DNA from: Gammaproteobacteria bacterium
Lineage (GTDB): Bacteria > Pseudomonadota > Gammaproteobacteria > HK1
Reading direction: 5' to 3'
Assembly (NCBI GenBank): GCA_021773795.1
Contig: JAJFJT010000035.1
Span: 1 to 59,553, forward strand
Length of the DNA: 59,553 nucleotides
Part shown: positions 18,969 through 28,105 of the stretch, piece by piece
How positions within the stretch are numbered: the stretch's first letter is position 1
Layout of the letters: every line of letters begins with the position of its first letter
Program-made: the position numbers and the translations under genes
Notes under the pieces: generated by a model
Databases searched by the model: none
Told to the model about the DNA's origin: nothing
Seen by the model: only the letters and a program-made list of their open reading frames with translations

Positions 18969-19364
18969 ATGACCCAGATTACCGATGTCCGTGGCGTCCT
19001 GGCCTTCACTGAAAAAAAGCTGTCAGAGCAGGGAATTACAACGGCCGAAGCTTTGGCAGACGCCGCTGTTGGAAGGCTTGTGAAAATCCCTGGTATTGGA
19101 AAAGTTCGTGCTTCCCGTCTGATCAGGGACGCACAACTTGCTCTTACGCAAGGTGCCACTCAGAGTAAGCCGAAAGCTAAAGCACAACCCGCTGCCAAGA
19201 AGAAACCCAAAGACAAAAAGAAGTCCAAAAAAACCGCCAAGGGCAAGGGCAAGGGCAAGGGCAAGGGGAAAGGCAAAGGCAAAGGCAAAGGCAAAAAATC
19301 CGACGGAAAAAAGAAATCCTCCAACAAAAAATCGAAGAAGGGAAAGAAAAAGAAGCGTAAGTAG
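18969..19364 (+). CDS. Helix-hairpin-helix protein with histone H1-like Lys/Gly tail
   Basis: A 131-residue protein in two parts. Residues 1-58 contain a helix-hairpin-helix-like segment (VKIPGIGKVRASRLIRDA), a DNA-backbone-binding motif. Residues 59-131 are an almost pure Lys/Gly/Ala/Ser tail, including ten tandem Lys-Gly pairs encoded by a hexanucleotide-like array near 19241-19295. Such tails resemble H1-like nucleoid proteins, so a DNA- or RNA-compacting role is inferred; no catalytic motif is seen. The gene stands alone, with a hairpin upstream. The tail length is likely variable because of the repeat tract. Confidence 0.75.
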   Translation: MTQITDVRGVLAFTEKKLSEQGITTAEALADAAVGRLVKIPGIGKVRASRLIRDAQLALTQGATQSKPKAKAQPAAKKKPKDKKKSKKTAKGKGKGKGKGKGKGKGKGKKSDGKKKSSNKKSKKGKKKKRK

Positions 19365-19439
19365 GACCCTGCGTGAGCAGGGCCCATGGAGGCTAAACTA
19401 AGCCTGACGCTGGCAACGATCCCGTTAGGGAAGCTCTGA

Positions 19440-20597
19440 TTGAAGGCACTGCTAAAAATCACCTTCACGCTCGCCCTGCTCGCAGCCGCGGGCTGGGGGC
19501 TGTGGCGCGCGTCCCAACCCGAACCCGTTACGGTGATCCTCGCACCAGTAGAGCGAGGCACGGTGGAGGCTACCGCCGCCAACACCCGTGCAGGCACCGT
19601 CAAGGCCTGCCGCCGCTCCCATCTCTCCCCTGCCACCGGCGGACAGGTAGCCAATCTTCCGGTGAAAGAAGGCGACCGGGTACGCACCGGCCAGCTGTTG
19701 ATGGTGATCTGGAACGAGGACCTCAACGCCAATCTGCTCCTGGCAGAAAGCGAAGTGGCCACGGCACGCGCGGGTGTAAAGGAGGCCTGCCTGCGCGCCG
19801 ATGTGGCCAAGCGCGAAGCACGGCGTATGGAGCGGCTGGCTAAACAGAAGCTCGTATCCGAGGAACAACGTGATCGGGCGAGCACAGATGCCAAGGCCCG
19901 CCAAGCGGCCTGCGATGGCATGCGTGCCACGCTACAGGTGCGCAAGGCCCAAGTGGGAGCGGCCCAGGCAGCGCTGGAACGCACCATCCTCAAGGCGCCC
20001 TTTGCGGGCGTGATCGCTGAGGTCAATGCCGAGCTGGGTGAATTTGTCACCCCCTCACCGCCGGGCATTCCCACCCCGCCCGCGGTGGATCTCATCGACG
20101 ACCAATGCCTGTACATCACCGCCCCCATCGACGAGGTGGACGCGCCGGCGATTCGTCTCGGCATGCCCGCCTGCGTCTCATTGGATGCCTTTCCGGAACC
20201 TATCTGTAACGCCCGGGTACGGCGCATCGCACCCTATGTGCTGGACGTGGAAAAGCAGGCGCGCACGGTGGAAATCGAGGTGGAGTTCGGTAACCTAAAG
20301 GACGGTGCCGGCCTGATTCCCGGCTACAGCGCCGACATCGAGGTGGTACTGGAACACCGCGAACGCGTATTACGCATCCCTACCGAGGCGATTCTCGAAG
20401 GCGACCGGGTGCTGGTATATGCAGCAGAAAACGCCACATTGGAGGAGCGCCACTTCAAACCGGGACTCGCCAACTGGCGCTTTACCGAGGTGCTCGAAGG
20501 CCTCCGGCAAGGGGAACAGATCGTAACCTCGGTGGGTCGCGAAGGCGTGGAGGCCGGAGCGCTGGTTACGCCGGAGACCGCGACGGCAACACCGTGA
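19440..20597 (+). CDS. Periplasmic adaptor subunit of an ABC exporter (HlyD/MacA family)
   Basis: A 385-residue membrane-fusion protein that would bridge an inner-membrane ABC transporter to the periplasm or outer membrane. An N-terminal membrane anchor (LKITFTLALLAAAGWGLWRA) precedes a lipoyl-like half-motif (GGQVANLPVKEGDRVRTGQL), a helical hairpin (about 85-190), the second lipoyl half (RTILKAPFAGVIAEVNAELG) and beta-barrel domains. The start is TTG at 19440. The stop overlaps the GTG start of the ATPase gene. Together with the next three genes it forms a MacAB-like, four-gene exporter operon; the cargo is unknown. Confidence 0.87.
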   Translation: MKALLKITFTLALLAAAGWGLWRASQPEPVTVILAPVERGTVEATAANTRAGTVKACRRSHLSPATGGQVANLPVKEGDRVRTGQLLMVIWNEDLNANLLLAESEVATARAGVKEACLRADVAKREARRMERLAKQKLVSEEQRDRASTDAKARQAACDGMRATLQVRKAQVGAAQAALERTILKAPFAGVIAEVNAELGEFVTPSPPGIPTPPAVDLIDDQCLYITAPIDEVDAPAIRLGMPACVSLDAFPEPICNARVRRIAPYVLDVEKQARTVEIEVEFGNLKDGAGLIPGYSADIEVVLEHRERVLRIPTEAILEGDRVLVYAAENATLEERHFKPGLANWRFTEVLEGLRQGEQIVTSVGREGVEAGALVTPETATATP

Positions 20598-21277
20598 TCC
20601 GCCTAACGGGCGCATACCGCGACTACACCATGGGGACCCAGACGGTGCACGCCCTGAACGGCGTGGATCTTGAGGTAGCCCAGGGCGAATACCTTGCTAT
20701 TACCGGCCCCTCCGGTTCCGGAAAATCCACCCTGCTCCACATCATCGGGCTGCTCGATCGGCTCTCCCAGGGCGGCTATGAACTGGATGGTCAGGATGTT
20801 ACCCACCTCACCGATGACAAACTGGCGCGGGTACGCCGCGAGACCATCGGCTTCGTATTTCAGTTCTTTCATCTGGTTCCACGGCTCTCTGCCGCGGCCA
20901 ATGTGGAACTGCCCCTCACCCTGGCCGGCATGGTGGTTGCCGAACGACGGGAGCGGGTAAGCGCCGCACTGGAATCGTTCAGCCTCGCCGATCGTGCCGA
21001 TCACCGCCCGGATCAACTCTCCGGTGGCCAGCGCCAACGCGTCGCCATCGCCCGCGCCATGGTTACCAAACCGGCTATCCTGCTCGCCGACGAACCCACC
21101 GGCAATCTCGATCGCAATGCGGGTAGCGAAGTAGTGCATATCCTCGAAGAACTCAACCGTGATGGCCTGACCCTGTTGATGGTCACCCATGATCCGGAAC
21201 TCTCGGCGCGAGCCCGCCGCCAGATACGCGTTATCGACGGTGCCATTGCCAAAGACCATCGCGGCGGGCCCAGATAA
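20594..21277 (+). CDS. ABC transporter ATPase (MacB/LolD-like)
   Basis: A 227-residue nucleotide-binding subunit. Walker A is GPSGSGKSTL (near 36-45), the ABC signature LSGGQRQRVAIARAM, and Walker B ILLADEPTGNLD followed by the H-loop VTHDPE. It belongs to the LolD/MacB/FtsE-type group that pairs with FtsX-like permeases, which do not move substrate through the membrane but drive conformational change of periplasmic parts. GTG start at 20594 overlapping the adaptor stop; its own stop overlaps the next ATG by one base. Confidence 0.92.
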   Translation: MIRLTGAYRDYTMGTQTVHALNGVDLEVAQGEYLAITGPSGSGKSTLLHIIGLLDRLSQGGYELDGQDVTHLTDDKLARVRRETIGFVFQFFHLVPRLSAAANVELPLTLAGMVVAERRERVSAALESFSLADRADHRPDQLSGGQRQRVAIARAMVTKPAILLADEPTGNLDRNAGSEVVHILEELNRDGLTLLMVTHDPELSARARRQIRVIDGAIAKDHRGGPR

Positions 21278-22482
21278 TGCGCGGCGCGGATATCCTCGGC
21301 TACACCGGCAGCAGCATCGTCGGTTATCATGCCCGCAGTCTCCTGCTGCTATTCGCCATGGCCATCGGTGTAGCCAGCGTGATCCTGCTCACCACCCTGG
21401 GCGAGGGCGCGCGCCGCTATGTGACGGGCGAGTTCTCCGCCCTCGGCACTCATTTACTTATCGTGCTTCCGGGACGTTCGGAAACCACCGGTGGCTCGCC
21501 ACCACTATTCGGTGAAACCCCGCGAGACCTCAGCCTTGATGACGCCCTGTCACTCAAGCGTATCCGGCAGATCCGGCGCATTGTTCCCATTGCAGTTGGG
21601 TCAGCTCCGGTCTCGTGGCAAAGCCGTGAGCGTGAAAGCATGGTGCTGGGAACCACCGCCAACTTCCTTGCGGTTCGCCACCTGCGTATGGCTCAGGGGC
21701 GCTTTCTGCCCAACATGGATCCACACCGCTCGGCCCCGGTTTGCGTGCTGGGCCCGCGGGTACGCAAGGAGCTGTTCGGCAGCCAGTCGGCGCTCGGCCA
21801 GTGGCTGCGCATCGGCGATCGCCGTTTCCGGGTGATCGGCACCTTGGGCTCCGAAGGCCGCTCCATTGGCGTGGACCTGCAGGACGTAGTGGTGATCCCG
21901 GTGGCCTCGGCCCAAACCCTGTTCAACTCGCCATCGCTGTTTCGCATCCTTGCCGAGGCGCGCACCGCCGCGGATATTCCCGCCGCCAAGGCGGCAATCT
22001 CCCGCGCCATTCGCGATCGCCACGAGGGCGAGGATGACGTCACCGTGATCACCCAGGACGCCGTCATCGCCACCTTCGACCGCATCTTCAATGCCCTCAC
22101 CTTCACCGTCGGGGGCATTGCTGCCATCAGCTTGGCGGTGGCCGGCATCCTCATCATGAATGTAATGCTGGTAGCAGTCTCTCAGCGCACCGCGGAGATC
22201 GGCCTGCTGAAGGCACTGGGTGCCACCGAATACCGCATCCTGTTGCTCTTCCTCACCGAGGCGGGACTACTGTCACTTGCGGGCGCCGCCATCGGCCTCG
22301 GGCTCGGCACGGGTGCCGCCTGGGTGGTGGGACAAATCTATCCAGCGCTACCAATGACACCACCCTCATGGGCAGTATTCGCTGCGGTTGGCACCGCGTT
22401 GTCTGTGGGCTTGGTGTTCGGTGTCTTGCCGGCACGACGAGCGGCGGCATTGGACCCGGTGGCCGCCCTGGCGAGAAGATGA
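21277..22482 (+). CDS. FtsX-like ABC permease, first copy
   Basis: A 401-residue permease of the MacB/FtsX type: one N-terminal membrane helix (SLLLLFAMAIGVASVILLTT), a periplasmic domain of ~200 residues, then three C-terminal helices (starting at FTVGGIAAISLAVAGILIM) with the cytoplasmic coupling segment RTAEIGLLKALGA. In canonical MacB the ATPase is fused to the permease; here it is separate. The ATG overlaps the ATPase stop by one base, and the next permease begins immediately after the stop. Confidence 0.9.
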   Translation: MRGADILGYTGSSIVGYHARSLLLLFAMAIGVASVILLTTLGEGARRYVTGEFSALGTHLLIVLPGRSETTGGSPPLFGETPRDLSLDDALSLKRIRQIRRIVPIAVGSAPVSWQSRERESMVLGTTANFLAVRHLRMAQGRFLPNMDPHRSAPVCVLGPRVRKELFGSQSALGQWLRIGDRRFRVIGTLGSEGRSIGVDLQDVVVIPVASAQTLFNSPSLFRILAEARTAADIPAAKAAISRAIRDRHEGEDDVTVITQDAVIATFDRIFNALTFTVGGIAAISLAVAGILIMNVMLVAVSQRTAEIGLLKALGATEYRILLLFLTEAGLLSLAGAAIGLGLGTGAAWVVGQIYPALPMTPPSWAVFAAVGTALSVGLVFGVLPARRAAALDPVAALARR

Positions 22483-23682
22483 ATGCGTAACCAGGATCTC
22501 ATCGCATTCGCCGGTGGCGCCATTTTCGGCCATCGGTTGCGCTCAGCGCTGACTGCGCTCGGTATAGCCGTTGGCATTACCGCCGTGGTGCTGCTCACCT
22601 CCATCGGCGAGGGCATTCATCGCTTCGTGCTCGCGGAATTCACCCAGTTCGGCACCAATCTGATTGCAGTGGTGCCGGGCAAGACCGAAACCATGGGGAT
22701 CTCGGCGGCCACCATCAGCAATGTCCGCCCCCTGAGCCTCAACGACGCCGCCGCACTAGGACGCCTGCCCGGCGTGATCGCCGCGGTTCCGGTGGTACAG
22801 GGCAATGCCCCGGTGGAATCGCGTGGCCGTTCGCGGCGCAGCATGGTGCTCGGCGTCGGCCCCGAGATGCCGGCAGTGTGGAGCATGGGCGTCGCGGCCG
22901 GACGTTTTTTACCCCCTGACGACCCGCGCGCGCCGCGAGCTTATGCGGTGCTCGGGAAAACGCTCTACACCGAGCTATTCGGCGATCGTTCGGCACTCGG
23001 CCAGCGCATCCGTGTCGGTGGCGACCGCTATCGCGTGGTGGGGGTGATGGCGCCCAAGGGCCGGTTCCTCGGCTTCGATCTGGATGACGCGGTCTACCTG
23101 CCCACCGCCAAGGCGCTGGCACTGTTCAATCGCGAAAGCCTGATGGAAATCGATCTGCTCTATCGTGAGGACGCGAGCGTGGATGCGCTGCTCAAACAGG
23201 TCCGCCAGCGCCTGGTGGATCGCCATGGCTTTGAAGACTTCACCATTGTCACCCAGCAGCAGATGCTGGATATTCTCGGCTCCGTGCTCGACGTGCTGAC
23301 CTTTGCGGTAGGCGCCCTCGGTGGCGTATCGCTGTTCGTGGGCGGGGTCGGCATTCTCACCATCATGACCATCGCGGTGCGCGAACGTACCGCAGAGATC
23401 GGCCTGCTCCGCGCCATCGGCGCACGCCACAGCCAGATACTTGCATTGTTCCTGCTGGAGGCACTACTGCTCGCGGTGCTCGGCGGACTCACCGGCGTGG
23501 GCCTTGCGCTTGGCATCACTGGCCTGCTCAAACTGTTGGCCCCGGCCCTCCCCGTCTATCCCTCCCCCGGCTACGCCCTGCTGGCCCTTCTGCTGGCCAT
23601 GGTGGTGGGCCTCATCTCCGGCGTCCTCCCCGCCCGCCGCGCCGCCGCCCTGCAACCTCTGGAGGCGCTACGTGCAGAGTGA
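22483..23682 (+). CDS. FtsX-like ABC permease, second copy
   Basis: A 399-residue permease with the same plan as its upstream neighbour: N-terminal helix (SALTALGIAVGITAVVLLTS), periplasmic core, three C-terminal helices and the coupling motif RTAEIGLLRAIGA. The two permeases are clearly paralogous and probably make a heterodimer, as LolC/LolE do. The ATG follows the previous stop directly with no spacer. End of the four-gene exporter operon; GC at third positions is particularly high across it. Confidence 0.9.
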   Translation: MRNQDLIAFAGGAIFGHRLRSALTALGIAVGITAVVLLTSIGEGIHRFVLAEFTQFGTNLIAVVPGKTETMGISAATISNVRPLSLNDAAALGRLPGVIAAVPVVQGNAPVESRGRSRRSMVLGVGPEMPAVWSMGVAAGRFLPPDDPRAPRAYAVLGKTLYTELFGDRSALGQRIRVGGDRYRVVGVMAPKGRFLGFDLDDAVYLPTAKALALFNRESLMEIDLLYREDASVDALLKQVRQRLVDRHGFEDFTIVTQQQMLDILGSVLDVLTFAVGALGGVSLFVGGVGILTIMTIAVRERTAEIGLLRAIGARHSQILALFLLEALLLAVLGGLTGVGLALGITGLLKLLAPALPVYPSPGYALLALLLAMVVGLISGVLPARRAAALQPLEALRAE

Positions 23683-23767
23683 AAGAAATGAACCCCATTT
23701 TCGGACAGCCGCTTAAGGGGGCCTCTATTTATTGAGATTTCCGTATGGCACAAGGGTGTGCCGCCAG

Positions 23768-24156
23768 CGTGAGATAGAAAAGCATTACCGCGCCTGCGTC
23801 ATGGGCCAGTTCCCCCCCAGCACCCTGCCGTCACCATCATCACTCAGCCGATGCAAGACAAACCCGCGATAACCCGCCTCCGATTACGCAAATACTCAGC
23901 TACTGAAAATCGCTCCTGGCTGGACATCCACCCGGAAACCGGTCGCAAACATCAGATCAGAAAGCATCTCGCCGATGCCGGTTTCAGCGTCGTCGGAGAT
24001 CGCCTGTATAGCCACAAGGAACAAAGCGAAGACCTGGCGCTAGCCGCTATTTCCTTGTCATTCAGGTGTCCGATCTCGGGGGACGAACAGCAATTCAGAC
24101 TGGAAGATGCCCTGTTGCCGGATGATTGCCGCATAGATGCACCACGTAATACCTGA
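23768..24156 (+). pseudogene. RluA-family pseudouridine synthase remnant
   Basis: The C-terminal third of an RluA/TruC-type rRNA or tRNA pseudouridine synthase. A first frame reads REIEKHYRACVMGQFPPSTL (23768 on). A second frame carries the conserved ETGRKHQIRKHLADAGFSVV and GDRLY block up to the stop at 24156. The catalytic region (HRLDRxTSG) is absent and a frame change is needed near 23830-23850, so this is a 5'-truncated, frameshifted relic. An ATG at 23851 could make a 101-residue product without catalytic Asp. Confidence 0.65.
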
Positions 24157-24203
24157 CACCAAACACTTTACGAGAGCGTGAAGCGCCCATCTCTCATGGG
24201 GTA

Positions 24204-24731
24204 TTAGGCTTCACCCCATATATCAACTTCCCACTCCGGTATGGACTTACCGTTTGTGGCCTTCTTAACTGCAGCGATACAGTCTCGATACACATCGATG
24301 TCATCTATCTGGGTCCATGCGATCCCCCGACATTCCGAGAGTTTTCCAAGTATGTTGGCATCTAGCGGACAATGTGGCGGGGCGGGTATCCATCCAAGAG
24401 CCCAGAGATACTTCAAGTACAGATTCAAAGCCTTTTGGGCGGGGCCTATTCGGAACCTACCACCCTTGAGAGAACTCGTATGTGCCACACTCATCTCTTC
24501 AGCAAGATGGCTAATCGTGTCGAGATGCGTTTCTTCTGACACAGGGCACTCGTAGGCTTGGCGCAGGCTCCGCAACCGGCGTTTAAGATCAGATCTAACC
24601 AATGCTCGATCCTTGGTCAAAGCTCCTTGTGCGTAGATGTGTGCCCGAGCGAATGCAGCTATTACTGATAATGCCAGCACCTCATCGTGGAGGAAGCGAT
24701 CAGTAGCTTTGTCATTTTCATCCACCTTCAC
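24204..24731 (-). CDS. Conserved hypothetical protein
   Basis: A 175-residue soluble, mostly helical protein with a GTG start, no signal peptide and no membrane segment. It contains a distinctive block, RFRIGPAQKALNLYLKYLWA followed by LGWIPAPPHCPLDANIL, and a C-terminus rich in Trp and acidic residues. I do not recognise a named domain; the Cys-His around PPHCPLD is not an obvious metal site. It follows the mutarotase remnant by 2 bp and lies in a zone of broken and mobile-type genes (higBA, pseudogenes), so it may be accessory or horizontally acquired. Confidence 0.6.
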   Translation of the reverse strand: MKVDENDKATDRFLHDEVLALSVIAAFARAHIYAQGALTKDRALVRSDLKRRLRSLRQAYECPVSEETHLDTISHLAEEMSVAHTSSLKGGRFRIGPAQKALNLYLKYLWALGWIPAPPHCPLDANILGKLSECRGIAWTQIDDIDVYRDCIAAVKKATNGKSIPEWEVDIWGEA

Positions 24732-24733
24732 GG

Positions 24734-25205
24734 TTATCCCTTTGAAAAATCCGCAAGCGGCGCAACCCGGTAGCGCACGGACAGGGTGTGTGAGCAGCCC
24801 GAACCGATGCGTACCACATCATCCGCAGCATTGGCGCTCTCAACGCAAAGCATGGAGAGATAACCATCCTCACCCAGATCACCCATTGCAGCGGCGCGCT
24901 CCCGCCACGGGTTCCACACTACGGTAGAGGCGCTGCCGGACTTCTCGATGTGGATGGTGCGATTCAATTCCCGATCTTCAATGCGGCATTTGCCGGTAGT
25001 TTGCAGGTAGATCCGATCGGTTTCGGTGCCGAAGGTGATCGGCCCTTGCTGTGTTTTTTGTCTGAAACCATCCACCTTGTCGAGATAGGGACGGCTATCG
25101 AGTCCATGCACGGCTGTGCTGCGTATATCCCCCACGGCAAAATAAGTGTGCAACGCCTGGCCGACAGAAAAAGCGGGGTCAGTTCTCGCATCGTAGCATC
25201 CACTG
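24734..25205 (-). pseudogene. D-hexose-6-phosphate mutarotase (YeaD-like), 3' remnant
   Basis: The C-terminal half of a galactose-mutarotase-fold enzyme that interconverts sugar-phosphate anomers. Conserved segments include QALHTYFAVGDI, VHGLDSRPYLDKVDGF, TDRIYLQT, KSGSASTVVWNPW and MLCVESANAADDVVRI. A complete protein has about 290 residues; here only ~150 codons remain, no ATG precedes the homologous part, and upstream the similarity slips to another frame (LDITVDATMRELT). It ends where higA begins. A truncated pseudogene, though a TTG start could still express 139 residues. Confidence 0.72.
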
Positions 25206-25249
25206 TAATATCCAGTCCGTTGAACCCAGGCGATATTGGGTACTATTCC

Positions 25250-25543
25250 TCAAGCAGCGTGTGTACGAACCTCTTGCTGCAATCGGTCTCCAAGTCGATC
25301 ACGCGCTGCCTCTAGCTCATAGTCAGCCTGAAGTCCCATCCAGAAGGCTTCGGAGGTACCGAAGTAGCGTGCGAGGCGCAGGGCAGTATCTGCTGTAACC
25401 GCACGTTTTCCATGAACGATTTCGTTGATTCGTCGCGGTGGAACGCCAATATCGCGCGCCACTCGATTCTGGCTGATTTCCATGGGAATCAGAAATTCTT
25501 CCAGCAGGATCTCACCCGGATGGATATTCTTCAACTTTGCCAT
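25250..25543 (-). CDS. higA: HigA-type antitoxin (XRE-family, addiction module)
   Basis: A 97-residue helix-turn-helix protein that starts MAKLKNIHPGEILLEEFLIP, the hallmark of the HigA/VapI group. The HTH is ISQNRVARDIGVPPRRINEI and the C-terminal part has the RLARYFGTSEAFWMGLQADY segment. It should neutralise the toxin encoded 12 bp upstream and repress the operon. The order toxin-then-antitoxin is typical for higBA. A large palindrome before higB is the likely operator. Confidence 0.93.
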   Translation of the reverse strand: MAKLKNIHPGEILLEEFLIPMEISQNRVARDIGVPPRRINEIVHGKRAVTADTALRLARYFGTSEAFWMGLQADYELEAARDRLGDRLQQEVRTHAA

Positions 25544-25555
25544 TTTCGTTTACCT

Positions 25556-25837
25556 TCAGTGGTAATCCACAATTTCCACATTGAGCGCATCACCCCGTTT
25601 CCAGGCAAAACAAATCCGCCACTGGTCGTTAATTCGGATGCTGTGCTGTCCAGTACGATCTCCTTTTAAACGCTCCAGCCGATTGGCTGGTGGAATTCGC
25701 AGGTCGTCCAGAGAAAGCGCATTGTTCAGCATGCGAAGCTTGCGGCGCGCAATCTGCTGGATAGCCGGCGGCAGTCGCCGGGAGCGCTGTCCCACCCAGA
25801 TCTTTTTGGTTTCCTTTCCCTGGAAGCTTTTGATCAT
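25556..25837 (-). CDS. higB: HigB-type toxin (RelE/ParE superfamily)
   Basis: A 93-residue RelE-like ribosome-dependent mRNA interferase. Family marks are the N-terminal MIKSFQGKETKKIW, the ARRKLRMLNNALSLDDLRIP block, NRLERLKGDRTGQHSIRIND, and the C-terminal WRICFAWKRGDALNVEIVDY. Conserved basic and aromatic residues of the active face are present, so it is probably functional. Start ATG at 25837; it precedes higA in one operon, 14 bp after the edge of a perfect palindrome. Confidence 0.92.
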   Translation of the reverse strand: MIKSFQGKETKKIWVGQRSRRLPPAIQQIARRKLRMLNNALSLDDLRIPPANRLERLKGDRTGQHSIRINDQWRICFAWKRGDALNVEIVDYH

Positions 25838-25850
25838 GCCGCAACTATAA

Positions 25851-25893
25851 CGCTCCTCGTTATATAACGCAATGCGTTATATAACGAGGAGCG
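25851..25893. promoter_or_regulatory. 43-bp perfect palindrome, probable HigA operator/promoter
   Basis: Two 21-bp arms around a single central base form a perfect inverted repeat. Each arm includes GAGGAGCG at the outside and TTATATAACGCA inside, so the centre reads like overlapping TATAACG/CGTTATA half-sites. It sits immediately upstream of higB on the minus strand, where HigA-type antitoxins bind palindromes to autorepress. It may also carry the -10 element (TATATAAC). Confidence 0.75.
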
Positions 25894-25978
25894 ACCTATC
25901 CTCTGGAAACATCAAGGTCATTTTGGATCGAGCCTCATATCAAGTACGGTGCATGTTCCGTACCGAGTGAACCCTGAC

Positions 25979-28021
25979 ATGCCCAACCGCCTCATCGACG
26001 AAACCAGCCCCTATCTACAGCAGCATGCCCATAACCCGGTGGACTGGTATCCGTGGAGTGCCGATGCACTGGCCCTCGCAAAGCGGGAAGACAAACCGGT
26101 ATTGCTCTCCATCGGTTATTCCGCCTGCCATTGGTGCCATGTGATGGCCCATGAGTCCTTTGAGGATGAGGGCACCGCGGCGCTGATGAATGAGCTTTTC
26201 GTCAACATCAAGGTGGACCGTGAGGAACGCCCTGATCTGGATCGTATCTACCAGAATGCCCATCATCTGCTGGCCCAACGTGGTGGTGGTTGGCCTCTGA
26301 CGGTGTTTCTTTCGCCCAAAAATCAGGTGCCTTTTTTCGCCGGCACCTATTTCCCCAACGAAGCGCGCCACGGTCTGATCAGTTTCAGCGATCTGCTGCA
26401 TCGTATTGCGGATTTCTACCGCGGCGGTGCGGATGACATTGCGAAGCAGGGGCCGCGTGTGATTGCAGCGCTAGAAAGCATTGACGCTCCACAGGGTGAG
26501 GCTGCCACCGCTAGCCTGAATACCGTGCCACTACAAAGGGCACGTGAGCAACTGGAAGACAGCTTCGAGGCCGGCCACGGGGGCTTTAGTGGCGCGCCAA
26601 AGTTCCCTCATGCCACCCATCTCGAACGCCTGCTGCGCCATTGGGCCGTTCATCCAGAGGATGAGCTGGCGCTGGAGATGGCGCGCCGGACCCTGGAAAA
26701 TATGGGAAGGGGCGGACTCTACGATCAACTGGGTGGCGGCTTTTGCCGCTACGCGGTGGACGAGCAGTGGATGATTCCCCACTTCGAGAAAATGCTCTAC
26801 GACAATGGCGCCTTGCAGGCCGTCTATACATGGGGCTGGCAGGCCACCGGTCAGCCCTTGTTCCACACCATAGCACTTGGCATTGGGCACTGGGTGATGG
26901 CTGAAATGCAGTCACCGGAGGGTGGATATTATTCTGCCCTCGATGCAGATTCCGAGGGAGAGGAAGGCCGCTTCTACGTCTGGGGCCAGGCCGAAGTGAA
27001 GGCACTGCTAGACGTCGATGAATTTCAGCTAATTTCCCTGCGCTATGGCCTCGACGGCGCGCCCAACTTCGAGGGCCGCTGGCATCTGCACGTCTATCGT
27101 GAACTTCCAGAGCTTGCGGAAACGCTCGAGCTCTCTGAAGCGCGTTGCACAACATTATTGGCAAGCGCCCATAGCAAATTACTCACGGTACGGGAGAAAC
27201 GTGTGCGGCCAGGCCGGGACGAGAAGATTCTGAGTAGCTGGAATGCGCTAATGGTGAAAGGCATGGCCATCGCCGGGCGCACCTTTGACGAGCCGACACT
27301 CATCGATTCCGCAGAACGGGCTCTCGACTTTCTCCATCACACCCTGTGGCGGGATGGCCGTCTGCTTGCCACCTGCAAGGACGATAAGGCGCATCTGATG
27401 GCCTATCTGGATGATCATGCCTACCTGATCGATGCCATTCTGGAATTGCTGCAGGCGCGCTGGAACAGCAAATATCTGCGCTGGGCCTGTGAACTGGCGG
27501 ATGTGTTGCTGGAACACTTCGAGGACCGCGAGGCAGGGGGCTTCTATTTCACCGCCGACGACCACGAGCAACTGATTCATCGTTCTCGCAGCTTCAGCGA
27601 TGACGCCACCCCGGCGGGCAATGGTGTCGCCGCCTTTGCACTGGCGCGCCTCGGCCATCTGCTCGGCGAAAGCCGCTATCTCACAGCCAGTGAACGCACC
27701 CTGAAGGTGGCCTGGCCCGCCCTGCAACAACACCCGGCCGCCCACAACAGCCTGCTGCTCGCGCTGGAGGAATATCACCAGCCTCCGTGCATCATCATCC
27801 TGCGCGGCGGTGCCGGTGAAATAGCCAAGTGGAGCCAGGCTATCGGACAGAACTACTCACCGGGGCGCATGGTGTTTGCGATAGATAATGCGGTCGATGA
27901 CCTGCCCGGCCCGCTGGCGGAGAAAAAGCCCGGGGACAAGACGGTCGCCTATGTATGCGAAGGTACGCGCTGTCTGCCCGCGGAGTATTCGCTGGAAGGG
28001 CTGAAGGCGCAGCTGGCATAG
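25979..28021 (+). CDS. DUF255 thioredoxin-fold / glycosidase-like protein (YyaL/SSP411 family)
   Basis: A 680-residue protein of the YyaL/spermatogenesis-associated protein 20 family. Residues 1-165 are a thioredoxin-like domain with the invariant opening [20 protein letters not shown] and a redox motif [13 protein letters not shown] near residue 46. The rest is an (alpha/alpha)6-barrel resembling N-acylglucosamine epimerases ([48 protein letters not shown]). Function is not established for the family. The ATG at 25979 is preferred to 25949 because family similarity begins there. Cytoplasmic, monocistronic. Confidence 0.9.
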   Translation: MPNRLIDETSPYLQQHAHNPVDWYPWSADALALAKREDKPVLLSIGYSACHWCHVMAHESFEDEGTAALMNELFVNIKVDREERPDLDRIYQNAHHLLAQRGGGWPLTVFLSPKNQVPFFAGTYFPNEARHGLISFSDLLHRIADFYRGGADDIAKQGPRVIAALESIDAPQGEAATASLNTVPLQRAREQLEDSFEAGHGGFSGAPKFPHATHLERLLRHWAVHPEDELALEMARRTLENMGRGGLYDQLGGGFCRYAVDEQWMIPHFEKMLYDNGALQAVYTWGWQATGQPLFHTIALGIGHWVMAEMQSPEGGYYSALDADSEGEEGRFYVWGQAEVKALLDVDEFQLISLRYGLDGAPNFEGRWHLHVYRELPELAETLELSEARCTTLLASAHSKLLTVREKRVRPGRDEKILSSWNALMVKGMAIAGRTFDEPTLIDSAERALDFLHHTLWRDGRLLATCKDDKAHLMAYLDDHAYLIDAILELLQARWNSKYLRWACELADVLLEHFEDREAGGFYFTADDHEQLIHRSRSFSDDATPAGNGVAAFALARLGHLLGESRYLTASERTLKVAWPALQQHPAAHNSLLLALEEYHQPPCIIILRGGAGEIAKWSQAIGQNYSPGRMVFAIDNAVDDLPGPLAEKKPGDKTVAYVCEGTRCLPAEYSLEGLKAQLA

Positions 28022-28047
28022 CGCCCATTCTCAAAACCAAGGTGATC

Positions 28048-28064
28048 GGCGGGCACGGCCCGCC
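28048..28064. repeat. GC-rich inverted repeat
   Basis: GGCGGGCACGGCCCGCC, 7-bp arms with a 3-nt loop, followed by CTAC. It is the common 'GTAGGGCGGGCCGTGCCCGCC'-type intergenic element, located in the 84 bp between two co-directional genes. It may act as an attenuating or mRNA-stabilising hairpin. Confidence 0.5.
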
Positions 28065-28105
28065 CTACAGAAACTTGAAGGGCTGAGGGCACAATTGGAT
28101 CAAGT

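Noticed and set aside
19241-19295. Hexanucleotide array considered as a CRISPR or regulatory repeat
   Set aside because: It is in-frame coding for Lys-Gly repeats with no spacers.
19160-20227. 355-codon minus-strand frame across the Lys-rich gene and the adaptor gene
   Set aside because: Its Phe/Leu/Pro repeats are the reverse reading of the AAGGGC tract; the plus-strand genes are clearly real.
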